From CAYUBI01 sp964443005 (GTDB lineage: Bacteria > Margulisbacteria > Riflemargulisbacteria > GWF2-35-9 > CAYUBI01), in contig CAYUBI010000069.1 in the NCBI GenBank assembly GCA_964443005.1, positions 1-12,846 of the forward strand: a DNA stretch of 12,846 nucleotides, written 5' to 3'. Both the position numbers and the translations under genes were made by a program. Below are positions 6,115-12,846 of this stretch, piece by piece. Below the pieces are notes generated by a model. That model worked only from the letters and a program-made list of their open reading frames with translations. It was not told the origin of the DNA and did not search any database. Within the stretch, counting starts at the first letter, position 1, and each line of letters begins with the position of its first letter.

Positions 6115-7192
6115 AGAATTTTCCAGGAAGAGATTTGATGAGTTCTTTCATTTCTAAAAAAGCCAAAAGGGCATTAATGTCTTTAGTTTCTGTTGCTGTG
6201 ATTTGGCTGAGTTTATCAATATGAATGGGTTCATAGGTTAATTTGTTATAAATGGCTGTTTCTTTTTCAGTTAATAAAGCAGTAACGGATTCTTTTGATT
6301 TTTTGATTTCGGGTACTAACATATTATATTCATTTAAAATATCAGTAACAGATGTTACGAGTTTGGCTCCGTCTTGGATGAGTTGATGTGGGCCTTGGCT
6401 ATTGGGTTCTGTAATTCGACCTGGTAAAGCAAAGACATCACGGTTATGTTCGACTGCAAATTTAGCAGTAATCATGGCCCCACTGGTTATGGGGCCTTCT
6501 ATGACCAAAATTCCTTTGCATATTCCGGAAATAATGCGGTTACGCCGCGGAAATGAGTATGTTGTGCCTGGATACCCGGGTGGGAATTCTGAAATTACAG
6601 CACCTACGCGTCGAATTTGTTCGTACAAACCTCTATTTTTGCTGGGATAAATTTGATCTATTCCAGTACCTAATACTGCAATTGTTTGTCCTTTGACTTT
6701 TAGTGCACCTTCGTGTGCTAGCGTATCAATACCATCTGCCATGCCACTGACTATTGTGAATTCTGCTTCTGCTAATTCTTGTGCGAATTTTTTAGCTGCC
6801 ATATTGCCGTAATACGTACTTTTTCGTGTGCCAACAATGCCGAAACATTGTGAATGTTTGGGCTGTAAAGTCCCGCGAACAAAGAGCAGCGGTGGTGGAT
6901 CATAAATTTCTCGTAATAATAGGGGGTAGGTATCATCTTCGATTGTTACGAGTTGAATGTCTGTTTTTTCTAGGGTGACAACTAGATCATTAATTTCGGG
7001 TGTTAAGCAACATGACAATTCCCAATGAGCTTGTAATCGTTGATTTCCTGCGCAAATGATAGCTTTTTCTTCCTGAGACATAGCCCATAGATGTTCGATT
7101 GAATGGCCGGTATTAACAAGGAATTTACATTCAGCTAAGGTGAGTTGTTGATGTGTTATCCATGCTAGCCAGTATAGTTCTTTTAATCGCAT
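6101..7192 (-). CDS. dprA: DNA processing protein DprA (Smf)
   Basis: DprA binds incoming single-stranded DNA and loads RecA during natural transformation; it also exists in many bacteria not known to be competent. At 363 residues the family layout is complete: an N-terminal helical region (about 1-70), the Rossmann-like DprA domain with [10 protein letters not shown] (120-129), [12 protein letters not shown] (149-160), [10 protein letters not shown] (214-223) and SGAMITA (237-243), and a C-terminal winged-helix-like domain (about 300-360). Its ATG at 7192 lies 10 bases inside the end of dxr and no Shine-Dalgarno is seen, so it probably depends on coupled translation. A prepilin gene lies downstream, but no ComEC or ComEA is present, so competence is only a possibility. 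Confidence 0.97.
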   Translation of the reverse strand: MRLKELYWLAWITHQQLTLAECKFLVNTGHSIEHLWAMSQEEKAIICAGNQRLQAHWELSCCLTPEINDLVVTLEKTDIQLVTIEDDTYPLLLREIYDPPPLLFVRGTLQPKHSQCFGIVGTRKSTYYGNMAAKKFAQELAEAEFTIVSGMADGIDTLAHEGALKVKGQTIAVLGTGIDQIYPSKNRGLYEQIRRVGAVISEFPPGYPGTTYSFPRRNRIISGICKGILVIEGPITSGAMITAKFAVEHNRDVFALPGRITEPNSQGPHQLIQDGAKLVTSVTDILNEYNMLVPEIKKSKESVTALLTEKETAIYNKLTYEPIHIDKLSQITATETKDINALLAFLEMKELIKSLPGKFYVKS

Positions 7193-8334
7193 ATTAATAA
7201 TCTTTTTTTGACAACATCACGGGCCCAAGCATCTGCTTGCATAATTTCAGATAAATCTGGGTTTTGGATAATTGATGCTTGTTGCAAGGTTGCATCAACA
7301 TATTCAGCAATTTCGGTAAATCGAAGGTGCTGATGTAGAAATTCGTGTACAGCTTGTTCATTAGCTGCATTTAAAATAGCAGGTGCTGTTCCGCCTGTTG
7401 TTCCTGCCTCATAAGCCAAACGTAATGCTGGAAATCGCTTCATGTCAGGGAGTTGAAAATCTAAGTGTGCCATATCAGATAATTGAAGTTTTTTTGCAGC
7501 AGCTGGCAACATGTTGGGATAGCTTAGTGCGTATTGAATGGGTAGGCGCATATCTGGCGAACTGAGTTGTGCCATGATGCTGCTGTCTATAAATTCAACC
7601 ATACTATGCACAATGCTTTGTGGATGAATCATCACGTGAATGTTGGGATATGCAATTCCAAATAATTCATGAGCCTCTATAACTTCTAGGCCTTTGTTCA
7701 TTAATGTTGCACTGTCAATTGAAATCTTTTTTCCCATAGACCATTTTGGATGGCTTAAGGCTTGTTCAATCGTGACCTGGCTAAGGTCCAGATTCGTCTG
7801 GCTAAAGAACGGTCCGCCTGATGCTGTTAATATCAGTGACTGAATTACGGTTGGTTGGCGGCCTTGGATGCACATTTTAATAGCTGCATGTTCGCTATCA
7901 ACTGGTAAAATATCTACCTTGTGCTTTGTAGCTAAAGCTGTAATCAATGGGCCAGCAGCAACCATGACTTCTTTTGACGCAAGCGCAATGCGGCGTTGAT
8001 TTTGAATAGCTGTGATTGTTGGAGCTAAAGCAGCAGTGCCAACAATTGCAACAAGAACTTGATGGCTGTCAATGGATTGAATCAGTTTTTCATTAGCGTG
8101 GGTTCCAGAAAAAACAGTTAAGTCTGGAAATTCTTTTTTCAATAATTCAGCATCTTTGGGAAGCTGAATTGCTACACCCGCTGGCTTGAATTCTCGAATT
8201 TGATTGCTAAGAGCTTTAATGCTACTGAATGCTGCTAGTCCTGTGATACGAAAATGATCTGGAAACTGACGTACAAGGTCAAGTGTTTGTCGTCCGATAG
8301 AGCCAGTAGAACCTAGAATAATTAGATTTTGCAT
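7183..8334 (-). CDS. dxr: 1-deoxy-D-xylulose 5-phosphate reductoisomerase
   Basis: Converts DXP to MEP with NADPH, the first committed step of the MEP isoprenoid pathway and the target of fosmidomycin (ispC is a synonym). The 383-residue protein has a standard length. Visible motifs: NADPH loop GSTGSIG (8-14), ALASKEV with K121, metal-binding PVDSEH (D146, E148), TASGGPF (170-176), HPKWSMG (195-201) and SATLMNKGLEVIEA with N213, K214 and E217. Isoprenoids made from MEP feed the UppS enzyme encoded upstream. ATG at 8334 lies 9 bases after the cdsA stop without an obvious ribosome-binding site. Its end overlaps dprA by 10 bases. Confidence 0.98.
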   Translation of the reverse strand: MQNLIILGSTGSIGRQTLDLVRQFPDHFRITGLAAFSSIKALSNQIREFKPAGVAIQLPKDAELLKKEFPDLTVFSGTHANEKLIQSIDSHQVLVAIVGTAALAPTITAIQNQRRIALASKEVMVAAGPLITALATKHKVDILPVDSEHAAIKMCIQGRQPTVIQSLILTASGGPFFSQTNLDLSQVTIEQALSHPKWSMGKKISIDSATLMNKGLEVIEAHELFGIAYPNIHVMIHPQSIVHSMVEFIDSSIMAQLSSPDMRLPIQYALSYPNMLPAAAKKLQLSDMAHLDFQLPDMKRFPALRLAYEAGTTGGTAPAILNAANEQAVHEFLHQHLRFTEIAEYVDATLQQASIIQNPDLSEIMQADAWARDVVKKRLLICD

Positions 8335-8343
8335 TAAGGAAGC

Positions 8344-9165
8344 TTAGGACATTTTGCTTAGGCCAAAAAAAACAAGATAGTAATAAAAAATCGGTGCTAA
8401 TAACAGAAAACTATCGAGTCGATCCAAAATGCCTCCGTGACCTGGCAAAATGTTTCCAGAGTCTTTAACATTGCATCGTCGTTTTAATAAGGATTCATAT
8501 AAATCCCCTAATTGTTCAAATATTGCAATTAAAAGGCCCAGAAAAAAAGCATGCATCCATCCAATGTAGGTTGCAGCTAAAATAAACGAGGCTAGCACAG
8601 TTGCGCCAAATCCAGCTACTGCGCCTTCTACAGATTTTTTAGGGCTGATTTCTTCGTTAAGCCGGTGTTTGCCAAATTTGCGACCATATAAATACGCAGC
8701 AGAGTCTCCAGCCCAGACTGCAAATACTAGGAAAAAAATAAAGGATCCTCCCCGTGGTAGATTGCGTAGTAAAATAACGTAGGAGAGTAAACTTACATAA
8801 AGAATACCGCGCAAAGTCGAGACAAAAGGATTATCTAGGTAATATATTTTTCGTTTTGCTAATTCATATAACGAAAAAATAATTAAAGCAGCTGGAATCA
8901 AGGCTATAACTGGAAGCTTGAAAATAAATGAGGTTTCTGAAAAAAAGGCAGATAATAATATAACTAAAATACTAACAAAACCAACAATCACTAATGGTTT
9001 TTTGTAGGTAGAAGCAATCATGTGATAGATTTCGCCTAAACTAACATTTGCAAGTAATACAACCAGTAAAAATGTGGGAAGCGTTCCATAGGGCGACATA
9101 TTAAACCATAACATCCAAATAACAACGGGGCCTGTAATAAATATAGTGATAAATCGTTGTAACAT
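8344..9165 (-). CDS. cdsA: Phosphatidate cytidylyltransferase (CDP-diacylglycerol synthase)
   Basis: An integral membrane enzyme that makes CDP-diacylglycerol from phosphatidate and CTP, the branch point of phospholipid synthesis. Of 273 residues most are hydrophobic, with roughly 7-8 membrane segments. The full CDS signature is present near the C-terminus (S225, K228, R229, K234, D235, H243-G-G, D248-R, D251), including the metal-binding aspartates. A preceding conserved stretch reads ISPKKSVEGAVAG (173-185). ATG at 9165 overlaps the uppS stop by one base (TAATG); GGAGGA (complement of 9177-9182) lies inside uppS 11 bases upstream. Confidence 0.97.
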   Translation of the reverse strand: MLQRFITIFITGPVVIWMLWFNMSPYGTLPTFLLVVLLANVSLGEIYHMIASTYKKPLVIVGFVSILVILLSAFFSETSFIFKLPVIALIPAALIIFSLYELAKRKIYYLDNPFVSTLRGILYVSLLSYVILLRNLPRGGSFIFFLVFAVWAGDSAAYLYGRKFGKHRLNEEISPKKSVEGAVAGFGATVLASFILAATYIGWMHAFFLGLLIAIFEQLGDLYESLLKRRCNVKDSGNILPGHGGILDRLDSFLLLAPIFYYYLVFFGLSKMS

Positions 9166-9902
9166 TACGCGTTTAATCCTCCAAATCGACGTTCTCGTTT
9201 TCTAAAAGCATCTAAAGCTTGTTTGAATTCTTCGCGACCAAATTCTGGCCAATATGTATTTGTGACAAAAATTTCTGTGTAAGCAATCTGCCATAATAGA
9301 AAATTACTAATGCGTAAATCTCCACCGGTTCGGATAAGTAAGTCTGGCATTGACATTGCTGGCTGATATAAGTAGCGTTCAAATGTAGCTTCGTCAAGCG
9401 TATTGTTGGGGATTGTTCCAGTTTTAATATCGTTGGCAATACGAGAAACAGCCTGAAGGATTTCTTGTCTGCCACCATAATTAACGCATAAATTTAAAAT
9501 TAGAGTAGAATTTTTTTCAGTTAATGTATGTGCCCAAGCAATTTTTTTTTGAAGTTGAGGCGATAGTGCGCTTAGGTTGCCAACAAAATGCACTTTGACA
9601 TGTTGGCGATGCAATTCATTCACTTCTTTTTGAATCAGAGTTTTGAATAACGTCATGAGAAAGGTGACTTCGTCTTTGGGGCGATTCCAATTTTCTGCAG
9701 AAAAAACATAGACTGATAATTCCTGAACGCCAAATTCAACGCAGGATTTTATGATATTACGTAGCGATTCGACTCCCCGTTGATGACCAGCACGACGTGG
9801 CAAACCTTGTAATGTTGCCCATCGACCATTGCCGTCCATAATAATTGCGACGTGACGAACGTCGTTTATATGTGCAAGTGGGTCACTTGGCTGCTGATCC
9901 AC
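9165..9902 (-). CDS. uppS: Undecaprenyl diphosphate synthase (cis-prenyltransferase)
   Basis: Condenses isopentenyl diphosphate units in cis onto farnesyl diphosphate to make the C55 lipid carrier for peptidoglycan and other envelope glycans. All conserved regions are present in 245 residues: MDGNGRWA with catalytic D23, RAGHQRG (37-43), VFSAENWNRP (66-75), NYGGRQEI (141-148), and RTGGDLRISNF (R191, D195, R197, S199) with E210. The start codon is GTG at 9902, supported by a strong GGAGGT (complement of 9910-9915) 7 bases upstream, inside the end of frr; no better ATG keeps the N-terminal motif. It lies 3 bases after frr and overlaps cdsA by one base. Confidence 0.98.
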   Translation of the reverse strand: MDQQPSDPLAHINDVRHVAIIMDGNGRWATLQGLPRRAGHQRGVESLRNIIKSCVEFGVQELSVYVFSAENWNRPKDEVTFLMTLFKTLIQKEVNELHRQHVKVHFVGNLSALSPQLQKKIAWAHTLTEKNSTLILNLCVNYGGRQEILQAVSRIANDIKTGTIPNNTLDEATFERYLYQPAMSMPDLLIRTGGDLRISNFLLWQIAYTEIFVTNTYWPEFGREEFKQALDAFRKRERRFGGLNA

Positions 9903-9905
9903 GAA

Positions 9906-10433
9906 TTAGACCTCCATAATTTCGTCGATTTTTGTTTTAAGGAGGTTATCTATTTTTCCAATATACGAATCAGTTATTTTTTGGATTTCGGTTTGTTTAT
10001 GTTTTTGTTCGTCTTCTGAGAGTTCTTCTTTTTTGTTTTTTTCGAGTATGTCTCTGCGAATGTTTCGTAGCGCTACGCGTGCTTCTTCTGCATCTTTTCG
10101 AAGTTGACGATCTAGGTCTTTTCGTCGTTCTTCAGTCATCATGGGAATGGTTAATCGAATATTGTTGCCATCAGACATGGGTGTAATTCCTAGTTCACTT
10201 TTGCTAATGGCTTTTTCGATTTCAACCATAGCACCTTTGTCAAAAGGGACAACAATGAGTGTTCGGGAATCTGCAACATTGATGCTTGCCATTTGTTTAA
10301 GTGGCACTTCAGAACCGTAATACATCACTCGAATTCGCGATAGCATTTCTCCATTGGCACGTCCAGCTCGGATTGATGAGAAATGTTTTTTTAAAGTATC
10401 AATTGTTTTATCCATTTTATCGTTAATTTCCAT
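9906..10433 (-). CDS. frr: Ribosome recycling factor
   Basis: Acts with EF-G to split post-termination ribosomes in the cytoplasm. The 175-residue protein is slightly shorter than the usual about 185, the difference being at the N-terminus. Recognisable segments are HFSSIRAGRAN, VMYYGSEVPLKQMASI, TLIVVPFDKG, SDGNNIRLTIPMMTEERR and the long charged helix ending in IDEIMEV, giving the two-domain L-shaped fold. ATG at 10433 has AAGGA about 8 bases upstream. It follows pyrH after 36 bases, the widest gap within this operon, in the widely conserved pyrH-frr order. Confidence 0.98.
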   Translation of the reverse strand: MEINDKMDKTIDTLKKHFSSIRAGRANGEMLSRIRVMYYGSEVPLKQMASINVADSRTLIVVPFDKGAMVEIEKAISKSELGITPMSDGNNIRLTIPMMTEERRKDLDRQLRKDAEEARVALRNIRRDILEKNKKEELSEDEQKHKQTEIQKITDSYIGKIDNLLKTKIDEIMEV

Positions 10434-10469
10434 ATTGTTTTTCCTTCATTCCTTTAGCGCTGGCGAGAA

Positions 10470-11180
10470 TTAGTGAACCAGTGTGCCAATTTTTTCACCT
10501 TTAAGTACTTTTTCGATATTTCCGGGTGTTGTCATATTAAAAACAAGTATTGGTAATTTGTTTTCTTTGCCTAAGCTAATGGCTGTTGCATCCATGACCT
10601 TTAATTCTTTATTTAATACATCCATGTAACTAATTTCATCAAACATGACTGCATTACTTTCTTTCATAGGATCTTTATCGTAAATGCCGTTGACTTTGGT
10701 AGCTTTGATAATAATATTTGCATTGATTTCGATAGCTCGTAGGACAGCAGCTGTGTCAGTAGTAAAATACGGGTTGCCAGTACCGCCTGCAAAAATAACA
10801 ACGCGATGTTTTTCCAAATGACGAATTGCACGGCGTCGAATAAATGTTTCTGCAACTTGTGTGATTGCAAAGGACGTTTGTACGCGTGTAGGCATGCCAA
10901 CTGCTTCCAGCGCATCTTGCAGTGCCAGTGCATTCATAACTGTAGCTAACATGCCCATATAATCTGCAGTAACGCGATCCATTCCATTTGCAGCACCTGA
11001 CATGCCACGAAAAATATTGCCACCACCAATGACAATGGCAATTTCTGTTCCAAGCTTAATCGCAGCACTTACTTCTTGGGCAATTGAACGCAGGAATTTT
11101 GGGTCAATACCATACTGTCGGTCGCCTAAAAAAGCTTCACCGCTAAATTTAAGAAGTACACGATGGTATTTTGATTCCAT
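10470..11180 (-). CDS. pyrH: UMP kinase
   Basis: Phosphorylates UMP to UDP; bacterial UMP kinase belongs to the amino-acid kinase superfamily and is a hexamer regulated by GTP and UTP. The 236-residue protein has normal length and motifs: LLKFSGEAF (9-17), IGGGNIFRG (51-59), [10 protein letters not shown] (71-80), [15 protein letters not shown] (131-145) and [13 protein letters not shown] (159-171). It is the first gene of the minus-strand operon, with ATG at 11180 and AGGA about 10 bases upstream. rpsB and tsf, which often precede pyrH, are not here; a divergent secreted-protein gene lies upstream instead. Confidence 0.98.
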   Translation of the reverse strand: MESKYHRVLLKFSGEAFLGDRQYGIDPKFLRSIAQEVSAAIKLGTEIAIVIGGGNIFRGMSGAANGMDRVTADYMGMLATVMNALALQDALEAVGMPTRVQTSFAITQVAETFIRRRAIRHLEKHRVVIFAGGTGNPYFTTDTAAVLRAIEINANIIIKATKVNGIYDKDPMKESNAVMFDEISYMDVLNKELKVMDATAISLGKENKLPILVFNMTTPGNIEKVLKGEKIGTLVH

Positions 11181-11231
11181 ATCGAAGGTCCTACAAAATT
11201 GAGTATATTTTAAACAGATTAAATTACTTAA

Positions 11232-11260
11232 ATAATAGCTTTCTTAAATGTTTTTGGCAA
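11232..11260 (-). promoter_or_regulatory. pyrH: Sigma70-type promoter of the pyrH operon
   Basis: On the minus strand TTGCCA (complement of 11255-11260, 5 of 6 matches to -35) is followed after exactly 17 bases by TATTAT (complement of 11232-11237, 5 of 6 to -10). Transcription would start about 45 bases before the pyrH start codon. The -35 is part of an inverted repeat described separately. Confidence 0.65.
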
Positions 11261-11288
11261 GGCAGTGCTTAAATGTTAACTTGCCAAA
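11253..11288. repeat. 9-bp inverted repeat at the pyrH promoter, possible operator
   Basis: TTTGGCAAG (11253-11261) and CTTGCCAAA (11280-11288) are perfect inverted copies separated by 18 bases. The pyrH-proximal arm covers the -35 element, so a bound dimeric protein could block RNA polymerase. It could also form a hairpin in any transcript crossing it, but it has no T-tract. No regulator is identified. Confidence 0.5.
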
Positions 11289-11363
11289 TAATAGCATAAT
11301 AGGTGTTTTTAAAATAAAATACGATCTATTAACGTTTTCAGATGTTTAATAATTATAAAAGGG

Positions 11364-11372
11364 TGGTATAGT
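11364..11372 (+). promoter_or_regulatory. Candidate extended -10 promoter for the secreted repeat protein
   Basis: TGGTATAGT is an extended -10 element (TG-N-TATAGT, hexamer 5 of 6) about 80 bases before the start codon. No good -35 is present at 16-18 bases. An alternative is TTAACG (11329-11334) with TATAAA (11354-11359) at a long 19-base spacing. The rest of the 271-base divergent intergenic region holds the pyrH promoter and inverted repeat; I see no gene in it. Confidence 0.35.
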
Positions 11373-11451
11373 TTAATGTATAGGGTAACCTGCTTGTATT
11401 TAGAACGTGTGCGATCATTGTTTATCGTGTATTTTTATTGGAGGGGATTAT

Positions 11452-12846
11452 ATGAAATTACATAAGAATCTGTGTTGGTGGCTTTTTTTTTTCATTTTTT
11501 CGACTGTATGGGCCCAAACTTTAATAGAAAATGGGTATTTGCGTCAAAAAGATGGGACCCCCCTTAACCGTAGTGTAATGATGCAGTATCGAATTTATAC
11601 TGCGCAATTGGGCGGACTTTTAATGTGGGAGTCTTCGGCAATATCTGTGATGTGTACTGATGGATTATATTCGGTTCAGTTGGGTACTGAGGATAACCCG
11701 ATTGATACAACTGTTTTTCGTACCATTAGTAACAACTATTATCTTGAACAAAAAATTGATGGTGAAATTTTACTTCCACGAAAGGTTATAGCCTCTGTAG
11801 CGCGGTCAGTACTTGCAGAAAAAGCTGATAGCGTAGAGTGGAGCGGTATTATTAATCGGCCAGACATCGTGACTGCAGGCATGACGATTATTCGAGCAGA
11901 AACTGCTGTAGCAGCAGGTTTAGCTCAAACAGCAAATTATGCTGTTTTTGCAGAAACTGCTAGTCGATTGACTAATATTACAATTAGTCAGTTTAGCAAT
12001 GATAGCCGATATTTAACGGTCAATGGAACAATTAACGCTGCTCTCTTTGCATTAACTGCAAATTATGCAATGAATGCAGCAGTTGCTACAAGTGCTTTAA
12101 CAGCTAATATCGCACTAACAGCCAATGCCGTACAATGGACTGGAGTGATAGGCCGGCCAACCGCAGTATCGCAGTTTAGCAATGATAGCCAATATTTAAC
12201 AGCAAATGGAACGATTAGTAATGCACTATCTGCTTTAACTGCGTTAACAGCGAATTACACGATTTTAGCTGGTTCAGCTGTAACTAGTTTAATGGCAACA
12301 ACTGCGAATTATGCAATTTCTGCAGGTTATGCTGGATTAGCAACCACTGCAAATTTTGCAGCAGTATCAACAACTGCATCGGTTATAAATTGGACTGGAG
12401 TCAGAAATGCACCTGCGTTTGTGACTGCTGGGCAAATAACCTCTGTTAGTATAGCCTTAACAGCAAATTACGCAACGAATGCTGGGGCAGCTGTCAGTGC
12501 TTTGAACGCAACAACAGCTAGCATTGCATTAACAGCTAATGCAGTCGTATGGACTGGAGTAAGTGGCAGACCAATAGCAGTGTCGCAATTTACAAATGAT
12601 AGCCAATATTTAACAGCAAATGGCACGATTAGTAATGCTCTGACTGCGTTAACTGCGTTAACAGCGAATTATGCAATGAACGCTGATGCAGCTATAAGTG
12701 CCTTATTAGCAACAACAGCGAATTATGCAACGAACGCTGGTTTATTAAACAACAGAGTCGAATCAGTATTGAATGTAGCTACTTCCCTGACTGCAGCAAC
12801 AGCGAATTACGCAACGAATGCTGGGGCAGCTGTCAGTGCTTTGAAC
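11452..12846 (+). CDS. Secreted tail-fibre-like repeat protein (3' partial)
   Basis: An open frame of 465 codons with no stop before the window ends. ATG at 11452 has a strong GGAGGGG (11440-11446) 5 bases upstream. Residues 1-21 form a Sec signal peptide (KLHK, hydrophobic core, VWA before Gln). Residues 22-125 look like a compact beta domain found at the front of some secreted fibre proteins (ENGYLRQKDGTPL, MWES, DGLYSVQLG, LLPRKVIASVARSVLA). The remainder is very rich in Ala, Thr and Asn, with (A/T)LTANYA-x-NA units and four spaced W(T/S)G-x-x-x-x-P motifs (W130, W229, W314, W367), three of them followed by NDS-x-YLT or a VTAG variant. Such motifs are typical of phage tail fibres and bacterial fibres that often end in a peptidase S74 chaperone domain; that end is not visible. 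It is probably an extracellular or surface fibre; no other phage genes are nearby. Confidence 0.85.
   Translation, partial: MKLHKNLCWWLFFFIFSTVWAQTLIENGYLRQKDGTPLNRSVMMQYRIYTAQLGGLLMWESSAISVMCTDGLYSVQLGTEDNPIDTTVFRTISNNYYLEQKIDGEILLPRKVIASVARSVLAEKADSVEWSGIINRPDIVTAGMTIIRAETAVAAGLAQTANYAVFAETASRLTNITISQFSNDSRYLTVNGTINAALFALTANYAMNAAVATSALTANIALTANAVQWTGVIGRPTAVSQFSNDSQYLTANGTISNALSALTALTANYTILAGSAVTSLMATTANYAISAGYAGLATTANFAAVSTTASVINWTGVRNAPAFVTAGQITSVSIALTANYATNAGAAVSALNATTASIALTANAVVWTGVSGRPIAVSQFTNDSQYLTANGTISNALTALTALTANYAMNADAAISALLATTANYATNAGLLNNRVESVLNVATSLTAATANYATNAGAAVSALN
12466..12507 (+). repeat. Exact 42-base direct repeat, copy 1
   Basis: Identical to 12805-12846 and in the same reading frame, coding for the NYATNAGAAVSALN peptide. 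Exact identity over 42 bases, against degenerate neighbours, indicates recent duplication or gene conversion within the array. Confidence 0.95.
12805..12846 (+). repeat. Exact 42-base direct repeat, copy 2, at the window end
   Basis: The second copy of the 12466-12507 sequence; the window stops at its last base, so the identity may extend further. The end of the window inside an exact repeat is what a short-read assembly break would produce. Confidence 0.95.

Larger units (their letters stand above)
11833..12846 (+). repeat. Degenerate coding repeat array in the secreted protein
   Basis: Repeats at two scales. Short units of about 11-20 residues carry (A/T)LTANYA-x-NAG-type cores. Larger blocks begin at a W(T/S)G-x-x-x-x-P motif, with Trp codons at 11839, 12136, 12391 and 12550. 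The blocks at 12136 and 12550 are closest: a 29-base identical stretch occurs at 12181-12209 and 12595-12623. Spacing between blocks is irregular (297, 255 and 159 bases), so blocks have been gained or lost in parts. Confidence 0.85.

Noticed and set aside
9212..9478. Minus-strand ORF within uppS in another frame
   Set aside because: It lies entirely within the well-conserved uppS frame and shows no protein features of its own.
11833..12846. CRISPR array or tandem satellite
   Set aside because: The repeats are in-frame, degenerate and irregularly spaced, and they code for a continuous repeat protein without unique spacers.

Overview
The window is an AT-rich bacterial chromosomal segment, apparently part of a draft or metagenome assembly: there is a 10-N gap at 2883-2892, and both ends fall inside genes. 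The core genes (pyrH, frr, uppS, cdsA, dxr) show a bacterium with the MEP isoprenoid pathway. A class III prepilin-like protein and a Sec-exported, tail-fibre-like repeat protein suggest a diderm. I cannot place it in a phylum from sequence alone; an uncultured diderm candidate lineage (Margulisbacteria- or Elusimicrobia-like) is a low-confidence guess.

Region 1 (3-5016, + strand) is a compact signalling cluster. It holds a 5'-truncated GAF-PAS protein with a degenerate histidine-kinase core, a free-standing RsbW/SpoIIAB-type GHKL ATPase, a membrane sensor (8 N-terminal TM segments, Cache-like extracytoplasmic domain, HAMP, dimerisation/phosphoacceptor helices) that stops before any ATPase domain, and three tandem closely related single-domain receivers. 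The His-kinase parts appear spread over separate polypeptides, which is the most unusual feature of the window. A 16-bp hairpin follows the cluster.

Region 2 (5033-5781, mainly - strand) holds a 35-residue small ORF with a good Shine-Dalgarno, a structured leader upstream of it, and a GspG/pilin-like prepilin with its own sigma70-type promoter and a palindrome at the -35.

Region 3 (5782-11180, - strand) is a tightly packed operon in the order pyrH, frr, uppS, cdsA, dxr, dprA, hisI. It covers UMP phosphorylation, ribosome recycling, undecaprenyl-PP synthesis, CDP-diacylglycerol synthesis, MEP-pathway entry, DNA processing and one histidine-biosynthesis step. Most junctions overlap or are a few bases apart, which implies translational coupling. 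A convincing promoter (TTGCCA-N17-TATTAT) lies upstream of pyrH, and its -35 lies inside one arm of a 9-bp inverted repeat.

Region 4 (11452 to the end, + strand) is a divergently transcribed secreted protein. It has a signal peptide, a conserved-looking N-terminal domain, then long Ala/Thr/Asn-rich repeats with tail-fibre-like W(T/S)G-x-x-x-x-P and NDS-x-YLT motifs. It runs off the end of the window inside an exact 42-base repeat.
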